Assembly: GCF_019145475.1 (NCBI RefSeq) | Contig: NZ_JAHTKI010000002.1 | Span: 62,001-126,000, forward strand | DNA: 64,000 nucleotides | Direction: 5' to 3' | Source of the DNA: Pseudomonas botevensis | GTDB taxonomy: Bacteria; Pseudomonadota; Gammaproteobacteria; Pseudomonadales; Pseudomonadaceae | Part shown: in pieces, positions 1 to 8,240 of the stretch | Position numbering within the stretch: position 1 is the stretch's first letter | Layout: every line of letters begins with the position of its first letter | The notes under the pieces: generated by a model | Databases searched by the model: none | What the model saw: the letters and a program-made list of their open reading frames with translations, nothing else | What the model was told of the DNA's origin: nothing | Made by a program: the position numbers and the translations under genes

Positions 1-392
1 GAAAGGCTTTGCCGCAGCATCAGCCGGTGGAAGTCCCAGCGCAGCCGCAGCGGCAGATTGATCGCCAGAATCTGGTGCTGCACCATCGTGCGCAGCGCCA
101 CCAGCCCGATGCTGGTCACCAGCACCACGCCGATCCCCCACAGCACGCGGCTTTCCTGCCCACTGACATCGCCGCCAGCCTTCCAGGTCGCCAGCAGATC
201 CACGACCTGCCCGAGAAACGAAAACAGCCAGGCTTCATAGATCGAAACGCTGGCACTCAACAGTGCCAGCGCCAGCACATAACCGCGCGCGCCACGGGTG
301 CAGGCCCACAGAAACCTCGCCAGGCCGGTCGGTGGCGGTGGCAGTTCATCAGGCGGGAAGGGGTCGAGTCTTCGTTCAAACACGCGAAGCAT
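1..392 (-). CDS. ABC transporter permease/ATP-binding protein, N-terminal part (cut by window edge)
   Basis: Only the first 130 codons lie in the window; the gene continues beyond base 1. The visible part starts MLRVFERRLDPFPPDE, and a transmembrane helix follows (VLALALLSASVSIYEAWLFS). A second hydrophobic stretch (GIGVVLVTSIGLVALRTMV) then leads into a region resembling the start of the cytoplasmic loop of type-I exporters (LPLRLRWDFHRLML). This layout fits a MsbA-type half-transporter with fused permease and ATPase, an inner-membrane exporter. The ATPase domain itself is not visible. The ATG start is preceded by GGAG at a suitable distance. The substrate cannot be inferred. Confidence 0.7.
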   Translation of the reverse strand, partial: MLRVFERRLDPFPPDELPPPPTGLARFLWACTRGARGYVLALALLSASVSIYEAWLFSFLGQVVDLLATWKAGGDVSGQESRVLWGIGVVLVTSIGLVALRTMVQHQILAINLPLRLRWDFHRLMLRQSL

Positions 393-612
393 GGTGGTCT
401 CCGAAATGATCAGCTGGCGGGGATTCTGCCATTTAACGGTGGGCTTGAGGGTTTTGCAGATGATGGGTTGACCCCATCGAAGGCTGGGTTGCTGCACTTT
501 GTTGAGCGGTGACTGGCTTCGGGCCGCCATTCACGTAGCCAATTTTTTTGAATGTAGGCTTTAATGTCCGGGCTCATTGGCCGCTGCACCCACTATCAAG
601 GAAGAAACCATT

Positions 613-1668
613 TTGAAACGAGCATTCGGCGCTCTGCTGTTGACCTGTTTGACGACTTTCGCCCTCGCTGACGAGCGTCCCGTCGGTTTTCAATCCTCTA
701 CGTTGACGGACCCGCAACACGACCGCGCACTGGAAATCGTCGTCTGGTATCCCGGCGCAACCGCTGCCGCCAAACAGATGATCGGCGATGACGTGGTGTT
801 CGTCGGCGCACCCGCTGTGCGCAATGCCGCGCCCGTGGCCGGCAAGCATCCCTTGGTGGTGCTTTCTCACGGCTACCGGGGCAACTGGAGCAACCAGATC
901 TGGCTTGCCAGCGCCCTGGCGCAGAAGGGCTACATTGTCGCAGCGGTCAATCACCCCGGCACCACCACTCACAACCTCAGCCCGCAAGCAGCGGCGCAAT
1001 TGTGGCTGCGTCCCGACGATCTGCGCCGAGTGATCGATGGAGTCATGGCGCAACCGGAAAAGTTCGGCGCCGTCGCCAATGACCGAATTGCCGTCGTCGG
1101 CCACTCCCGCGGCGGCTGGACCGCGCTGGAAATCGCCGGCGCGCGTTTTGATCCGGAGCGCTTCGCCCAGGACTGCAAAACCCATCCGCAACTGTCCAGT
1201 TGCAGCGTGTATGGAAAGATCAATCCCACCAACACCGCGCAATCCAACGCCGCACTGGCGGGTGACTGGCGCGATAAACGCGTCACCGCCATCGTTTCGC
1301 TGGACCTGGGCCTGTCACGCGGCCTGACCGATCAGAGCCTCGCCGCGCTCCCGGTGCCAGCGCTGGTGATCGCGGCCGGCGTGCCGTCGCGCGACCTGCC
1401 CGCAGAACTGGAGTCCGCCAACCTCGCCAAACGCCTGCCGGCGGCTTCCAGTCATTACGTCGAAATCAGCGATGCCAGCCATTTCAGCTTCATGTCGCGG
1501 TGCAAACCGGGCGCGGAGGCGATGCTTGAAGAGGATGTGCCGGGTGACGGGATCATTTGCCGGGATGGCGAGAACGGGCGTCCGCGTGAGGTGATTCAGC
1601 AGCAGGTTGTGGCGCTGATAGAAGATTTTCTGGCGCAGTCATTTGCCTACAAGCAAGGCGGTTTGTAA
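613..1668 (+). CDS. secreted alpha/beta hydrolase (dienelactone hydrolase/PAF-AH-like)
   Basis: A 351-residue predicted exported esterase-type hydrolase. The TTG start at 613 is chosen because AAGGAAG lies just upstream and it opens a clean signal peptide (KRAFGALLLTCLTTFALA, then DERPVGFQ). A longer in-frame TTG at 577 would bury that signal. The fold signature is visible as HPLVVLSHGYRGN (oxyanion-hole strand) and VVGHSRGG, the nucleophile elbow with Ser165. A late DASHFSF supplies the probable catalytic His. Cysteines suggest disulfides in the periplasm. The gene stands alone between a divergent ABC exporter and a convergent Lrp regulator. The substrate is unknown; family members act on lactones or short esters. 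Confidence 0.8.
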   Translation: MKRAFGALLLTCLTTFALADERPVGFQSSTLTDPQHDRALEIVVWYPGATAAAKQMIGDDVVFVGAPAVRNAAPVAGKHPLVVLSHGYRGNWSNQIWLASALAQKGYIVAAVNHPGTTTHNLSPQAAAQLWLRPDDLRRVIDGVMAQPEKFGAVANDRIAVVGHSRGGWTALEIAGARFDPERFAQDCKTHPQLSSCSVYGKINPTNTAQSNAALAGDWRDKRVTAIVSLDLGLSRGLTDQSLAALPVPALVIAAGVPSRDLPAELESANLAKRLPAASSHYVEISDASHFSFMSRCKPGAEAMLEEDVPGDGIICRDGENGRPREVIQQQVVALIEDFLAQSFAYKQGGL

Positions 1669-1734
1669 AAGGGCGGAGCGATAGCTGCCGACCACACCCG
1701 ACAGCTTCGCTCGTCATCCGGCACGGCTTGCGAA

Positions 1735-2178
1735 TCAATGGCGCCCTGGGCGCTCAAGAGCGCGCGAAGACAACGGAGTGGACATCACGATTGAAGTTCG
1801 CGTCTCGCCGTAAAGGTTGATCCGCTCGATCAAGCGCTCAAGGTCGCTCATGCTGGTCGCGACCAGTCGCATGACGTAGGAATCGGCCCCGGTGACATGG
1901 TCGCATTCGAGAATTTCAGGAATCGAGCGCAACAGATCCAGAAATTTTGCCTTGGCCGGCTGGGGCACCGTCATCGCAATCAACGCGGCTACCGGGTAAC
2001 CCGCCGCAGCCAGATTGACGCGAGCGGCATAACCTTCGATGACCCCCACCTCTTCGAGACGCCTGACGCGCTCCGTGACGGCCGGCACGGAAAGGTGGAC
2101 TTGGCGTGCAAGCTCCGTATACGTCATCCGGCCATTGCTTTGGAGATTGCCGAGTATTTTCCAGTCGATTTCGTCCAT
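1735..2178 (-). CDS. Lrp/AsnC-family transcriptional regulator
   Basis: This 147-residue protein has the Lrp architecture. An N-terminal winged helix-turn-helix (residues about 1-60, DEIDWKILGNLQSNGRMT then VPAVTERVRRLEEVGVI) precedes an AsnC-type ligand-binding/oligomerisation domain (about 65-145). It is divergent from a LysE-type exporter 114 bp away, the usual arrangement for amino-acid-responsive control of an amino-acid efflux gene. The intergenic region holds two perfect inverted repeats that could be its operator. Which amino acid it senses is not visible. Confidence 0.9.
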   Translation of the reverse strand: MDEIDWKILGNLQSNGRMTYTELARQVHLSVPAVTERVRRLEEVGVIEGYAARVNLAAAGYPVAALIAMTVPQPAKAKFLDLLRSIPEILECDHVTGADSYVMRLVATSMSDLERLIERINLYGETRTSIVMSTPLSSRALERPGRH

Positions 2179-2195
2179 ATTCTTTAATTTTTAAG

Positions 2196-2247
2196 TAAAG
2201 GAGGGATTATTCCTTTAAAACTGCATTCTTCGCAAATTGAAGAATGC
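2196..2247. promoter_or_regulatory. two inverted repeats in the lrp-lysE intergenic region (candidate Lrp operator)
   Basis: Two perfect inverted repeats occupy the shared promoter region. The first is TAAAGGA at 2196-2202 with TCCTTTA at 2211-2217. The second is GCATTCTTC at 2223-2231 with GAAGAATGC at 2239-2247. The second has the size and spacing of a dimer site for an Lrp-family protein. The regulatory role is inferred from position and symmetry. Confidence 0.5.
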
Positions 2248-2292
2248 CTACGATGACCACTGAATTCGACGTGCATCGTAAGGGGAAGGCAT

Positions 2293-2934
2293 ATGTTGTT
2301 CATCAAAGCGGTCGTCATCGGCTGTTCGATTGCTGCACCGGTAGGGCCGATCGGGCTGCTCTGCATTCAGCGCAGTCTGAAGCGCGGATTTCGTTCAGGA
2401 TTTGCGACCGGCATGGGCGCTGCCAGCGCTGATGCGATCTACGGGCTGCTTGGCGCGATTGGCGTAGCGGGAGTCGCCCTGTCCTCACCCTCGCTCGCGA
2501 TGATCCTGAAGATCATGGGCGGCGCGTTTCTCGTGTGGCTCGCCTGGGGCATTGCCCGGGACATGCGCAAGCCCTTGTCGGAATCGAAGGAAGAAGCGTC
2601 GGCAGCGGCGGCTCGGGATTTTCTGACCGCGTTTGGCCTGACGCTCTCCAACCCCATGACCATATTGTCCTTCATCGCCATATTCGCGGCGCTCGACCCA
2701 CTCAGCGGCGGCCACGACCAGACCGGCAACACAATGTGGCTCGCCACCCTGACAATGGTCGCCGGCGTGTTCCTGGGTTCTGCGGCCTGGTGGCTGTGCT
2801 TGAGCGGCACAACGTCCGTGCTGCGGCAAAAAATGTCGGCTTCATTCATGCACGCAGTTTCCTCCGTGTCGGCGCTGGCTATCGGAGCGTTTGGATTGGT
2901 GCAGGTGGTCAGTGGCGTGCGTGCTGTCCTCTGA
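2293..2934 (+). CDS. LysE/RhtB-family amino-acid exporter
   Basis: A 213-residue inner-membrane protein with about six hydrophobic segments and the LysE N-terminal pattern AAPVGPIGLLCIQRSLKRGF. A central loop (RDMRKPLSESKEEASAA) precedes the characteristic GLTLSNPMTILSF. The family exports amino acids or related small compounds by proton-coupled efflux. It is divergent from an Lrp-type regulator, which supports an amino-acid-type substrate. The substrate is not determinable from sequence alone. Confidence 0.9.
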   Translation: MLFIKAVVIGCSIAAPVGPIGLLCIQRSLKRGFRSGFATGMGAASADAIYGLLGAIGVAGVALSSPSLAMILKIMGGAFLVWLAWGIARDMRKPLSESKEEASAAAARDFLTAFGLTLSNPMTILSFIAIFAALDPLSGGHDQTGNTMWLATLTMVAGVFLGSAAWWLCLSGTTSVLRQKMSASFMHAVSSVSALAIGAFGLVQVVSGVRAVL

Positions 2935-2949
2935 CAAAACCGCTAGCAG

Positions 2950-2987
2950 AGGGCGGACTTCGGATACACGCGATCCGAAACCGCCCT
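2950..2987. terminator. hairpin between convergent lysE-like and DUF6124 genes
   Basis: The arms AGGGCGGACTTCGGAT (2950-2965) and ATCCGAAACCGCCCT (2973-2987) pair over about 14 bp with one small bulge. The hairpin lies between two converging genes and could serve both. There is no clear T-run, so its strength as an intrinsic terminator is uncertain. Confidence 0.45.
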
Positions 2988-3000
2988 AGGGAACCACGGT

Positions 3001-3372
3001 TTACGCTACTTCAACATGGTCCAACGCTTGATTCACCGCCAACTCGGCAACCATCACCACCTGCGCGATACCCAACGCCGTTTTGCGATGCGAATGGTCG
3101 AGTGTTGCTGCGAAGTTGCTGAGCATTTCGCTGACTGAGCCGAGGTTTTCGCTGGCGTTGGCGAGCAGCGATTCGGTGTTGTACTTGGGATTGGCCATGT
3201 ACATGGCCTCGGGTTCGTTGCAGGACGACATGATCCGCGCGGCCGGGGAAAGGTAATGGTCGAGCGCACGCTCGGCGGCATCGTGGAATTTCTTCGAACC
3301 GGGACATTCGTAGGGCGAGGCGGGGTCGGTTTCCAGATTGGGTTCTGGTGGGTTGGGTGTGATTTTGAACAT
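3001..3372 (-). CDS. DUF6124 family protein
   Basis: A 123-residue protein starting MFKITPNPPEPNLETD, with the SKKFHDAAERALDHYL and LGIAQVVMVAELAVNQALD segments I associate with DUF6124 proteins of Pseudomonas. These are small, probably cytosolic helical proteins of unknown function, usually in several copies per genome. The ATG at 3372 is preferred to an upstream in-frame start because the family begins MFK and an AGGAG-like sequence precedes it less perfectly upstream. The region upstream can fold into conserved-looking inverted repeats (see the leader entry). Confidence 0.75.
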   Translation of the reverse strand: MFKITPNPPEPNLETDPASPYECPGSKKFHDAAERALDHYLSPAARIMSSCNEPEAMYMANPKYNTESLLANASENLGSVSEMLSNFAATLDHSHRKTALGIAQVVMVAELAVNQALDHVEVA

Positions 3373-3419
3373 AGATGAAACTCCAGCACTTAGTAAAAGG
3401 GGAGTCATCCACTCTCGCT

Positions 3420-3600
3420 ACCAAACGAGGGTGGCGACCATACACAGGTTGGTAGACCGGAGCACTGGAACCGGCGCTTCCGAAGAAGCCCTGAGCATGG
3501 CCACCATAAATCCGGTCGCAACAACGCAACCGCACAAGGCGACGCAATGCATCAGCGCTACGGGTCTACCAAACCCGATCACTGGTTTTCAGTGACGGAG
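3420..3600 (-). promoter_or_regulatory. possible structured RNA leader upstream of the DUF6124 gene
   Basis: The region can fold on the transcribed strand. A perfect 10-bp long-range pair (TTGGTAGACC at 3449-3458 with GGTCTACCAA at 3563-3572) encloses 104 nt, which contains a small GCTTC/GAAGC hairpin. Just upstream, on the transcript, is a 6-bp hairpin (TCACTG 3579-3584, CAGTGA 3590-3595). The motif CTACCAAACSMG recurs at 3419 and 3567. I do not match it to a named RNA family. A protein-binding repeat region or a MITE remnant are alternatives. Confidence 0.4.
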
Positions 3601-3991
3601 AAATGATGGAAGCCGTGGCGTAGACGCACAAGCCGGCGGATTCTGGCGTAGGTGTAGGGAATGGCGCAAGGTGTTGTAGCCCTTTGCGGGGAGATGAGAG
3701 TTTGATTTAAACGGCTGTGTTTAGATCAATGAGGATTGTTTGAGAGCAGCTAGGCTCACGCTGCGATTGGCACAGGCTACAAGGAAATTTGAAACGGACA
3801 GAAACGTACGAAATGCTTTTGCGTCCTCGCGTGAAAGGTCGCTTCCGGCCAGAAGCGGACATCGGCAAGCGACCGCTGTCGGCCAAAAGCGATCAGTCGT
3901 GGCCGTTATCATTTGCATTTGTTAGGTCCAGCGACAGCATTAAATTCAACATGTGATGCATCCTTTCGTGGTGTTGCTCAGTTATCCGTGA
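3601..3991. other. non-coding stretch with degenerate repeat copies
   Basis: About 390 bp with no convincing gene. It holds two head-to-tail degenerate copies of a short element at about 3838-3900 (CGCTTCCGGCCAGAAGCGGAC and CGACCGCTGTCGGCCAAAAG). These relate to elements at about 5035, 6738 and 8241. Short open frames here translate the repeat and show no codon bias. Confidence 0.5.
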
Positions 3992-4924
3992 TCAGTAGAC
4001 GTCAGGATCACTGTCATAGCTATCAGCGTTGTAATCGTCTATCGCAGATTGGGAATGCCTTACTCCAATCTCCACATTGCCCCAGTCTTTAACCATTTTT
4101 GCCGCGCCGTGAAAGCCGGGGAATAGAGTGGAGCCATCAACGCCCATTTTAGAACACAAATCCAACAGTTCCGGCGCCTCGCTAACTGGTAGCGTCAGTT
4201 TAAAAAGCGGTGTGTAGCCACCTCTTATATCGTAGATTTCTTGAACGTCCTCAAGCGCGTCAGGTGTGTATACGTCGTCTACACTGTAATCCTTCGCATG
4301 GTGAGCAGTGAACAAACCAGACTGTGCCGCTTGATTTTGACTTGTGCCTCCCGGTGGTCTAATGATCTTCAAGGTTTTCCAAAAAGGTGCATAGGTGGTT
4401 TCCAGAGCCCATACAGCGATTTTAGGCATTCCCATAAAATCAATCTCAAAGCTAGCTGAGGATGCAGCAAAGTAACATGCAACAAAGCTTCTATCAGTCC
4501 AGTCTAGGAGACGCGTTGGCACCTCGTAATGTTGAGCTATTGCCATGATTTGGTGCATTTCTTGCTGAGGCCATGGCAAGTGCCCGCTCATGAATGTGTG
4601 TTGAGCTGATAGCAGTCTATCTCTGATCTGCTCTGTATATCCGGGCACAATCAATCCCGACCTATCACAGCCATCTAAGAATTTCTTCAGGATGTCCAAC
4701 TCAAAGCGAATCTGTCCTGAGCTTGATTTATCGAGCATTCTTCGAGGAGAGTCGTACCCAAATGAACCTTTGCCATTGCGGCACACAGAAGGGGTTAGCT
4801 TGTATTCGTCGCTTGGCTGGCCCCTGAAGACGTATTTCCCGTTTTTCCAAACTTCATTAAGAGGTGAAACGTAATCAAGCAACTGACGCGCAGTCTCAAA
4901 AGGCTTTTCGATTGGGCTTCCCAT
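3992..4924 (-). CDS. FRG domain-containing protein
   Basis: A 310-residue protein with both hallmarks of the FRG domain: KYVFRGQPSDEYKLTPS near residue 30, and HYEVPTRLLDWTDRSFVAC near residue 135. The domain is widespread in accessory regions and its biochemical role is unsettled. The ATG at 4924 has AAGGA nearby; alternative in-frame starts lie at 4960 (ATG) and 4972 (GTG). Base composition is lower in GC than in the flanking core genes. The downstream repeats and neighbouring HNH-like and DUF2971 genes suggest a horizontally acquired block. A defence or toxin-like role is only a guess from context. Confidence 0.75.
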   Translation of the reverse strand: MGSPIEKPFETARQLLDYVSPLNEVWKNGKYVFRGQPSDEYKLTPSVCRNGKGSFGYDSPRRMLDKSSSGQIRFELDILKKFLDGCDRSGLIVPGYTEQIRDRLLSAQHTFMSGHLPWPQQEMHQIMAIAQHYEVPTRLLDWTDRSFVACYFAASSASFEIDFMGMPKIAVWALETTYAPFWKTLKIIRPPGGTSQNQAAQSGLFTAHHAKDYSVDDVYTPDALEDVQEIYDIRGGYTPLFKLTLPVSEAPELLDLCSKMGVDGSTLFPGFHGAAKMVKDWGNVEIGVRHSQSAIDDYNADSYDSDPDVY

Positions 4925-4972
4925 CGTTCCTTGATCCTTGTTCCATTGGTTGTATCCCATTGTACGGACCAC

Positions 4973-5177
4973 TGATCAGCAGCAGCAACGGCTTAGAAGG
5001 CGTTCTGAGGTGTTTTGAAAGAAAGGGCTAGAAAGACGTTTGGAAGCGCCCGCTACCGGCCAGGAGCAACTGGTGGAAGGAGCGATGGGAAATGAGTAGC
5101 TATGCTTCTTCTAATGTCGGAGCTTAGTCGACCGCAATGTATTGAACTGATCGTGAGGCTCGTAAAAAAGGAACGAC
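4973..5177. other. intergenic region upstream of the HNH-like gene
   Basis: There is no gene of convincing length here. A degenerate copy of the dispersed GTCCGCTT-type element lies at about 5037-5075 (GCGCCCGCTACCGGCCAGGAG). The stretch AAAAAAGGAACGAC at 5164-5177 is a strong ribosome binding site for the small ORF that follows. Divergent promoters for the FRG and HNH-like genes would have to lie here. Confidence 0.4.
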
Positions 5178-5270
5178 ATGAAATTTCTACTCCCCCAACT
5201 GTCGCAAAACCCGCCAGTCAACCGGTTGCTGCGCGATATGTCCGTACAGCGTCGTTTACTGCTACGTTAG
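5178..5270 (+). CDS. 30-codon small ORF, probably translationally coupled to the HNH-like gene
   Basis: The ORF reads MKFLLPQLSQNPPVNR then LLRDMSVQRRLLLR and stops with TAG at 5270. It is preceded by AAAAAAGGAAC at ideal spacing, whereas the next gene's ATG at 5278 has no ribosome binding site of its own and starts 7 nt after this stop. That suggests a leader peptide whose translation feeds the downstream gene. It might instead be the remnant of a decayed gene. Six leucines and four arginines in the last 15 residues make it basic and hydrophobic. Confidence 0.35.
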   Translation: MKFLLPQLSQNPPVNRLLRDMSVQRRLLLR

Positions 5271-5277
5271 TCCTCGT

Positions 5278-6000
5278 ATGCCCTGCGCCCTGTGCCTCAA
5301 AGAAGCCGAGCTTCGCCGTTCGCACGTCATTCCCGAGTTCCTGTACGAGACACTCTATGACGAAAAACACCGGCTTCAGGTGCTGTCCATCATTCCGGAG
5401 CAAGCGAATTGGCGCGAGCAAAAGGGGTTGCGAGAACGTTTGCTGTGCGATGCATGTGAAAAAAAGCTGTCGGTTTGGGAGCGCTACGCAAGCTTGGTAC
5501 TCAAGGGGGGCGTGTCACTGACCGTCAGGCAAGAGGGCAATATCGTCCACATCTCGGACCTCGACTACCGCCAGTTTAAGCTGTTCCAGCTTTCCGTACT
5601 GTGGCGGGCCGGCGTTTCCTCATTACAGTTCTTCGAAAACGTCCAGCTCGGAAAACACGCAGAGGCCCTGCGCCGCCTTCTCCTAGCCGGTGACCCGGGT
5701 TCCCCTGAGCGGTATGGTTGTTTCATGTTCGGCCTGAAGCACGAGTCTGGGGCTTTCACCGGCCTCATCATGCAGCCTGGAAAAGTGCGCCTCAGTGGCC
5801 ACATCGCATATCGATTCGTCTTCGGTGGCTTTCTCTGGGCTATGCTCGTATCTAGCCACGACCTTGGAGCGCCTTTGAATCAGTGCACCCTCAGCGCCGC
5901 TGGCAACACGGCTATTCTTTTGCGCAATGCAACCGACATGGAAAACTTGGTCAGCTTCTCGGCGGAACTTGGTCAAATGGGGCGTGCACCGTCCCCGTGA
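5278..6000 (+). CDS. HNH-like zinc-motif protein of unknown function
   Basis: This 240-residue protein opens with MPCALCLKEAELRRSHVIPE and later has LLCDACEKKLS (near residue 60). The CxxC...RSHVIP...CxxC layout resembles a zinc-stabilised HNH/beta-beta-alpha-metal core, which would imply nucleic-acid cleavage or binding. The remaining 170 residues are not recognised and include a hydrophobic stretch (FVFGGFLWAMLVSS). It is followed 27 bp downstream by a DUF2971 gene on the same strand, so the two probably form a pair. Catalysis is unproven; it could be a structural zinc domain. Confidence 0.55.
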   Translation: MPCALCLKEAELRRSHVIPEFLYETLYDEKHRLQVLSIIPEQANWREQKGLRERLLCDACEKKLSVWERYASLVLKGGVSLTVRQEGNIVHISDLDYRQFKLFQLSVLWRAGVSSLQFFENVQLGKHAEALRRLLLAGDPGSPERYGCFMFGLKHESGAFTGLIMQPGKVRLSGHIAYRFVFGGFLWAMLVSSHDLGAPLNQCTLSAAGNTAILLRNATDMENLVSFSAELGQMGRAPSP

Positions 6001-6027
6001 GAAAGAAGTGCAAAAGCGAGGGACAAA

Positions 6028-6705
6028 TTGAAGCTGTACTACTTAACTTCAGAGAAGTGGGCGAAAGTCATTCTGCATGAGCGACGTCTCAAGCTATCGA
6101 CCATAGCAGAGTTAAATGATCCTTTTGAGTTACTCGGTGCATCAATAGGAGAACCTGCGGCACGCAAAGTTCTTAGGTACGTCCAAGGGCGTGTCACCGA
6201 TACGTTCGGCTTGGTGTGCATGAGCACGACTTGGCAGAGTCCGGTGATGTGGGCGCACTACGGCGACAAACACAAGGGCGTATGCCTAGGCTTTGAGGTG
6301 ATCGAACAAAGACTCCGGGAAGTCATCTATGAGCCAAAAAGACTTAGTAAACTTCTTGGGGAAAGTCCCTGCTTAGGCAATGTGACTGCCGAAGTGTTGA
6401 ACACTCTACTCACGACCAAGTCTGTGGAATGGTCCTATGAGAAAGAACATCGCTTGATCGTTCGCTTCGACAACGCGCTACCAGGCCGCAATGGAATGCA
6501 TTTTCTGCCATTCAACAATGAGGTCCTTGTGTTAAAAGAAGTGATTCTAGGTAGTCGCTGCGATTGGACCTTACAAGCAGCTAAGCGTGCGGTTGGCAAA
6601 GTACCGCATCAGGTATCGCTGAAACGAGTGCGCCCGTCGTTCAAAGAGTTCAAAATGGTTCAACAACGCAAGGAGCCTATCGTCTATGTCAAACCGAAAA
6701 CCTAA
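6028..6705 (+). CDS. DUF2971 domain-containing protein
   Basis: A 225-residue protein with the DUF2971 pattern: LKLSTIAELNDPFELLGAS near the N-terminus, then GLVCMSTTWQSPVMWAHYGD and GVCLGFEV, and WSYEKEHRLIVRF further on. The TTG start at 6028 has GAGGGA upstream. DUF2971 proteins are common in accessory regions and have no established activity. The conserved MWAHYGD and YEKEHR motifs suggest an enzyme. It sits in an apparent two-gene unit with the HNH-like gene. Confidence 0.75.
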   Translation: MKLYYLTSEKWAKVILHERRLKLSTIAELNDPFELLGASIGEPAARKVLRYVQGRVTDTFGLVCMSTTWQSPVMWAHYGDKHKGVCLGFEVIEQRLREVIYEPKRLSKLLGESPCLGNVTAEVLNTLLTTKSVEWSYEKEHRLIVRFDNALPGRNGMHFLPFNNEVLVLKEVILGSRCDWTLQAAKRAVGKVPHQVSLKRVRPSFKEFKMVQQRKEPIVYVKPKT

Positions 6706-7024
6706 CTCTGTCACGCAGCGCCTGACTACATAATTAGTGTCCGCTTTAGGTCGATTGATACCGGTGGTGACAGGTAGAGAGCGGCCAAAAACTGCCAATA
6801 TTGACTGGTTGGCAGAACAATGGAATTCCTGCGAGGCAAACAATCAGTCAGGTCCTTATTCCGGGCACTTTAAGAGCGTTGGAACTGAGTTCCGAGAAGT
6901 CGAAGAAAAATCGATTGAGGAAACTGGCGAGATTGCGAAGAAGCTCCTAGGAGCCCGTAGACGCCAGCGCCAACCTGTTTCGGTGTGGCTAGCGTCACCA
7001 TGGGCAATCTGGGCCAGAAACCGA
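6706..7024. other. intergenic region with a dispersed repeat copy
   Basis: A copy of the short dispersed element occurs at about 6738-6800 (GTGTCCGCTTTAGGTCGATTG followed by GAGCGGCCAAAAACTGCC). A 112-codon open frame runs through this region, but its first codons are repeat sequence and it overlaps the next gene's 3' end, so I do not call it. Near 7036-7057 GATCATC and GATGATC form a short hairpin that could help end the convergent transcripts. Confidence 0.4.
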
Positions 7025-8113
7025 CTAGTAGAGTGTGATCATCCTGAGAAGATGATCATCAGGCTTATACTCTAGAGCAACATTCATGCGGGCGATGCGG
7101 CCTGACGCGGATCGTGGAACCTCAATTACTACGTTGAATATTTTCACATCGAGATCTTTCAAGTAGCGAAGATTATATATATAGCTTGCTTCAATTTTTG
7201 ACCGTATTAGATTCGTCAGTTGCACTTTGTCAAGCTCAACAAGATCGCCTTTTATCAGTTTCCCTACATTTATTAAATATTCATATTTTGCGTCTTCTAT
7301 TTGAATATCCATGTCTGCTAACGGAGATACCACATCTGAAATTGCATTCAGTGAGAAGTGCGTATCCGTCTCGAATCCTGGCCAAGTCGGCCGTTCGATT
7401 TTATAGCTAAGGAAGTGGTTGAAGTCGTGCGATTGAATGCTCCGTATTTGATATCCAAGATCCTCAAATGGATAGAATGTGATATTGATATTTTCATCAT
7501 TCGACCGATCATCCTCATGAGGGAGAATGATCAGGTTCTCTCGTTTTATGCATACATTTACTAAAATAGTAGAAAGGTAGGCCTTTACAGAGGAAGCGTA
7601 AGTGGTCGGAATGAATCCCAGATACGCTGAAAATGATTTTAACCCTTCATGGATTCTTTCCAAAGACGTATCGGTTACATTCGTTATATAAACGCAAAAA
7701 AGAAGGTTGCTGTGTTTATATTCGAACGATTTTGTAAGGATTAAGTTCTCAGAGAGTAGATTGAATACAAGTTCTTGTTTTTCATTGCTCGCGACGAGGT
7801 CTCCAGCGAGAATACTCTGTGTGCTTCTAGGATCCAAAAAAGGTAAAATCGCCTGCATTGCCTCGCGACCATAACTGCTAGATTCTATTGCCGTTGAATC
7901 GAAAATAAGTCCAATTTCGTTATTCTCCAAAGATGGAACTAGCGCTGTTTTTAGTTTTGCATAGTCCACGCCGCTCTTCTTAAGATCGCGAACGGTATTT
8001 TGAAACATAGATTGAATTTCGGTCATCATTCTCGATTGAGAAACTTCAAAAGCATCGCTAGTTACTTCGAGGAAAACGTTTCCTCTTGCATTTAGGGTAA
8101 AAATCGTATCCAT
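7025..8113 (-). CDS. AT-rich orphan gene, function unknown
   Basis: A 362-residue protein starting MDTIFTLNARGNVFLEV. It is distinctly AT-rich and uses codons rare in the surrounding genes (ATA, AGA, TTA), so it is likely recent foreign DNA. I recognise no domain. It is acidic, lacks a signal peptide and has no transmembrane helix; alternating hydrophobic patterns suggest a mixed alpha/beta fold. The first ATG is used because the longer frame begins only with TTG. No good ribosome binding site is visible, so expression may depend on an AT-rich promoter region at 8114-8240. Confidence 0.6.
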   Translation of the reverse strand: MDTIFTLNARGNVFLEVTSDAFEVSQSRMMTEIQSMFQNTVRDLKKSGVDYAKLKTALVPSLENNEIGLIFDSTAIESSSYGREAMQAILPFLDPRSTQSILAGDLVASNEKQELVFNLLSENLILTKSFEYKHSNLLFCVYITNVTDTSLERIHEGLKSFSAYLGFIPTTYASSVKAYLSTILVNVCIKRENLIILPHEDDRSNDENINITFYPFEDLGYQIRSIQSHDFNHFLSYKIERPTWPGFETDTHFSLNAISDVVSPLADMDIQIEDAKYEYLINVGKLIKGDLVELDKVQLTNLIRSKIEASYIYNLRYLKDLDVKIFNVVIEVPRSASGRIARMNVALEYKPDDHLLRMITLY

Positions 8114-8240
8114 TTTAAAAGTCCATGAGAACAAATTTTATGCGCGGACATATGCTCAAGTAACGATGACTAGAACATTAACATTCTTTACTCCACGGCA
8201 GGGTAGGATAGCCAAAACTTACCGGAAAATAGCCTCCTCA

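Noticed and set aside
3011..3547. 178-codon minus-strand frame overlapping DUF6124 and its leader
   Set aside because: The frame is out of phase with DUF6124 and covers inverted-repeat sequence; no family resemblance.
6737..7075. 112-codon open frame between DUF2971 and the AT-rich gene
   Set aside because: Its first codons are a dispersed repeat copy, it has no recognisable domain, and it overlaps the next gene; read as chance frame.
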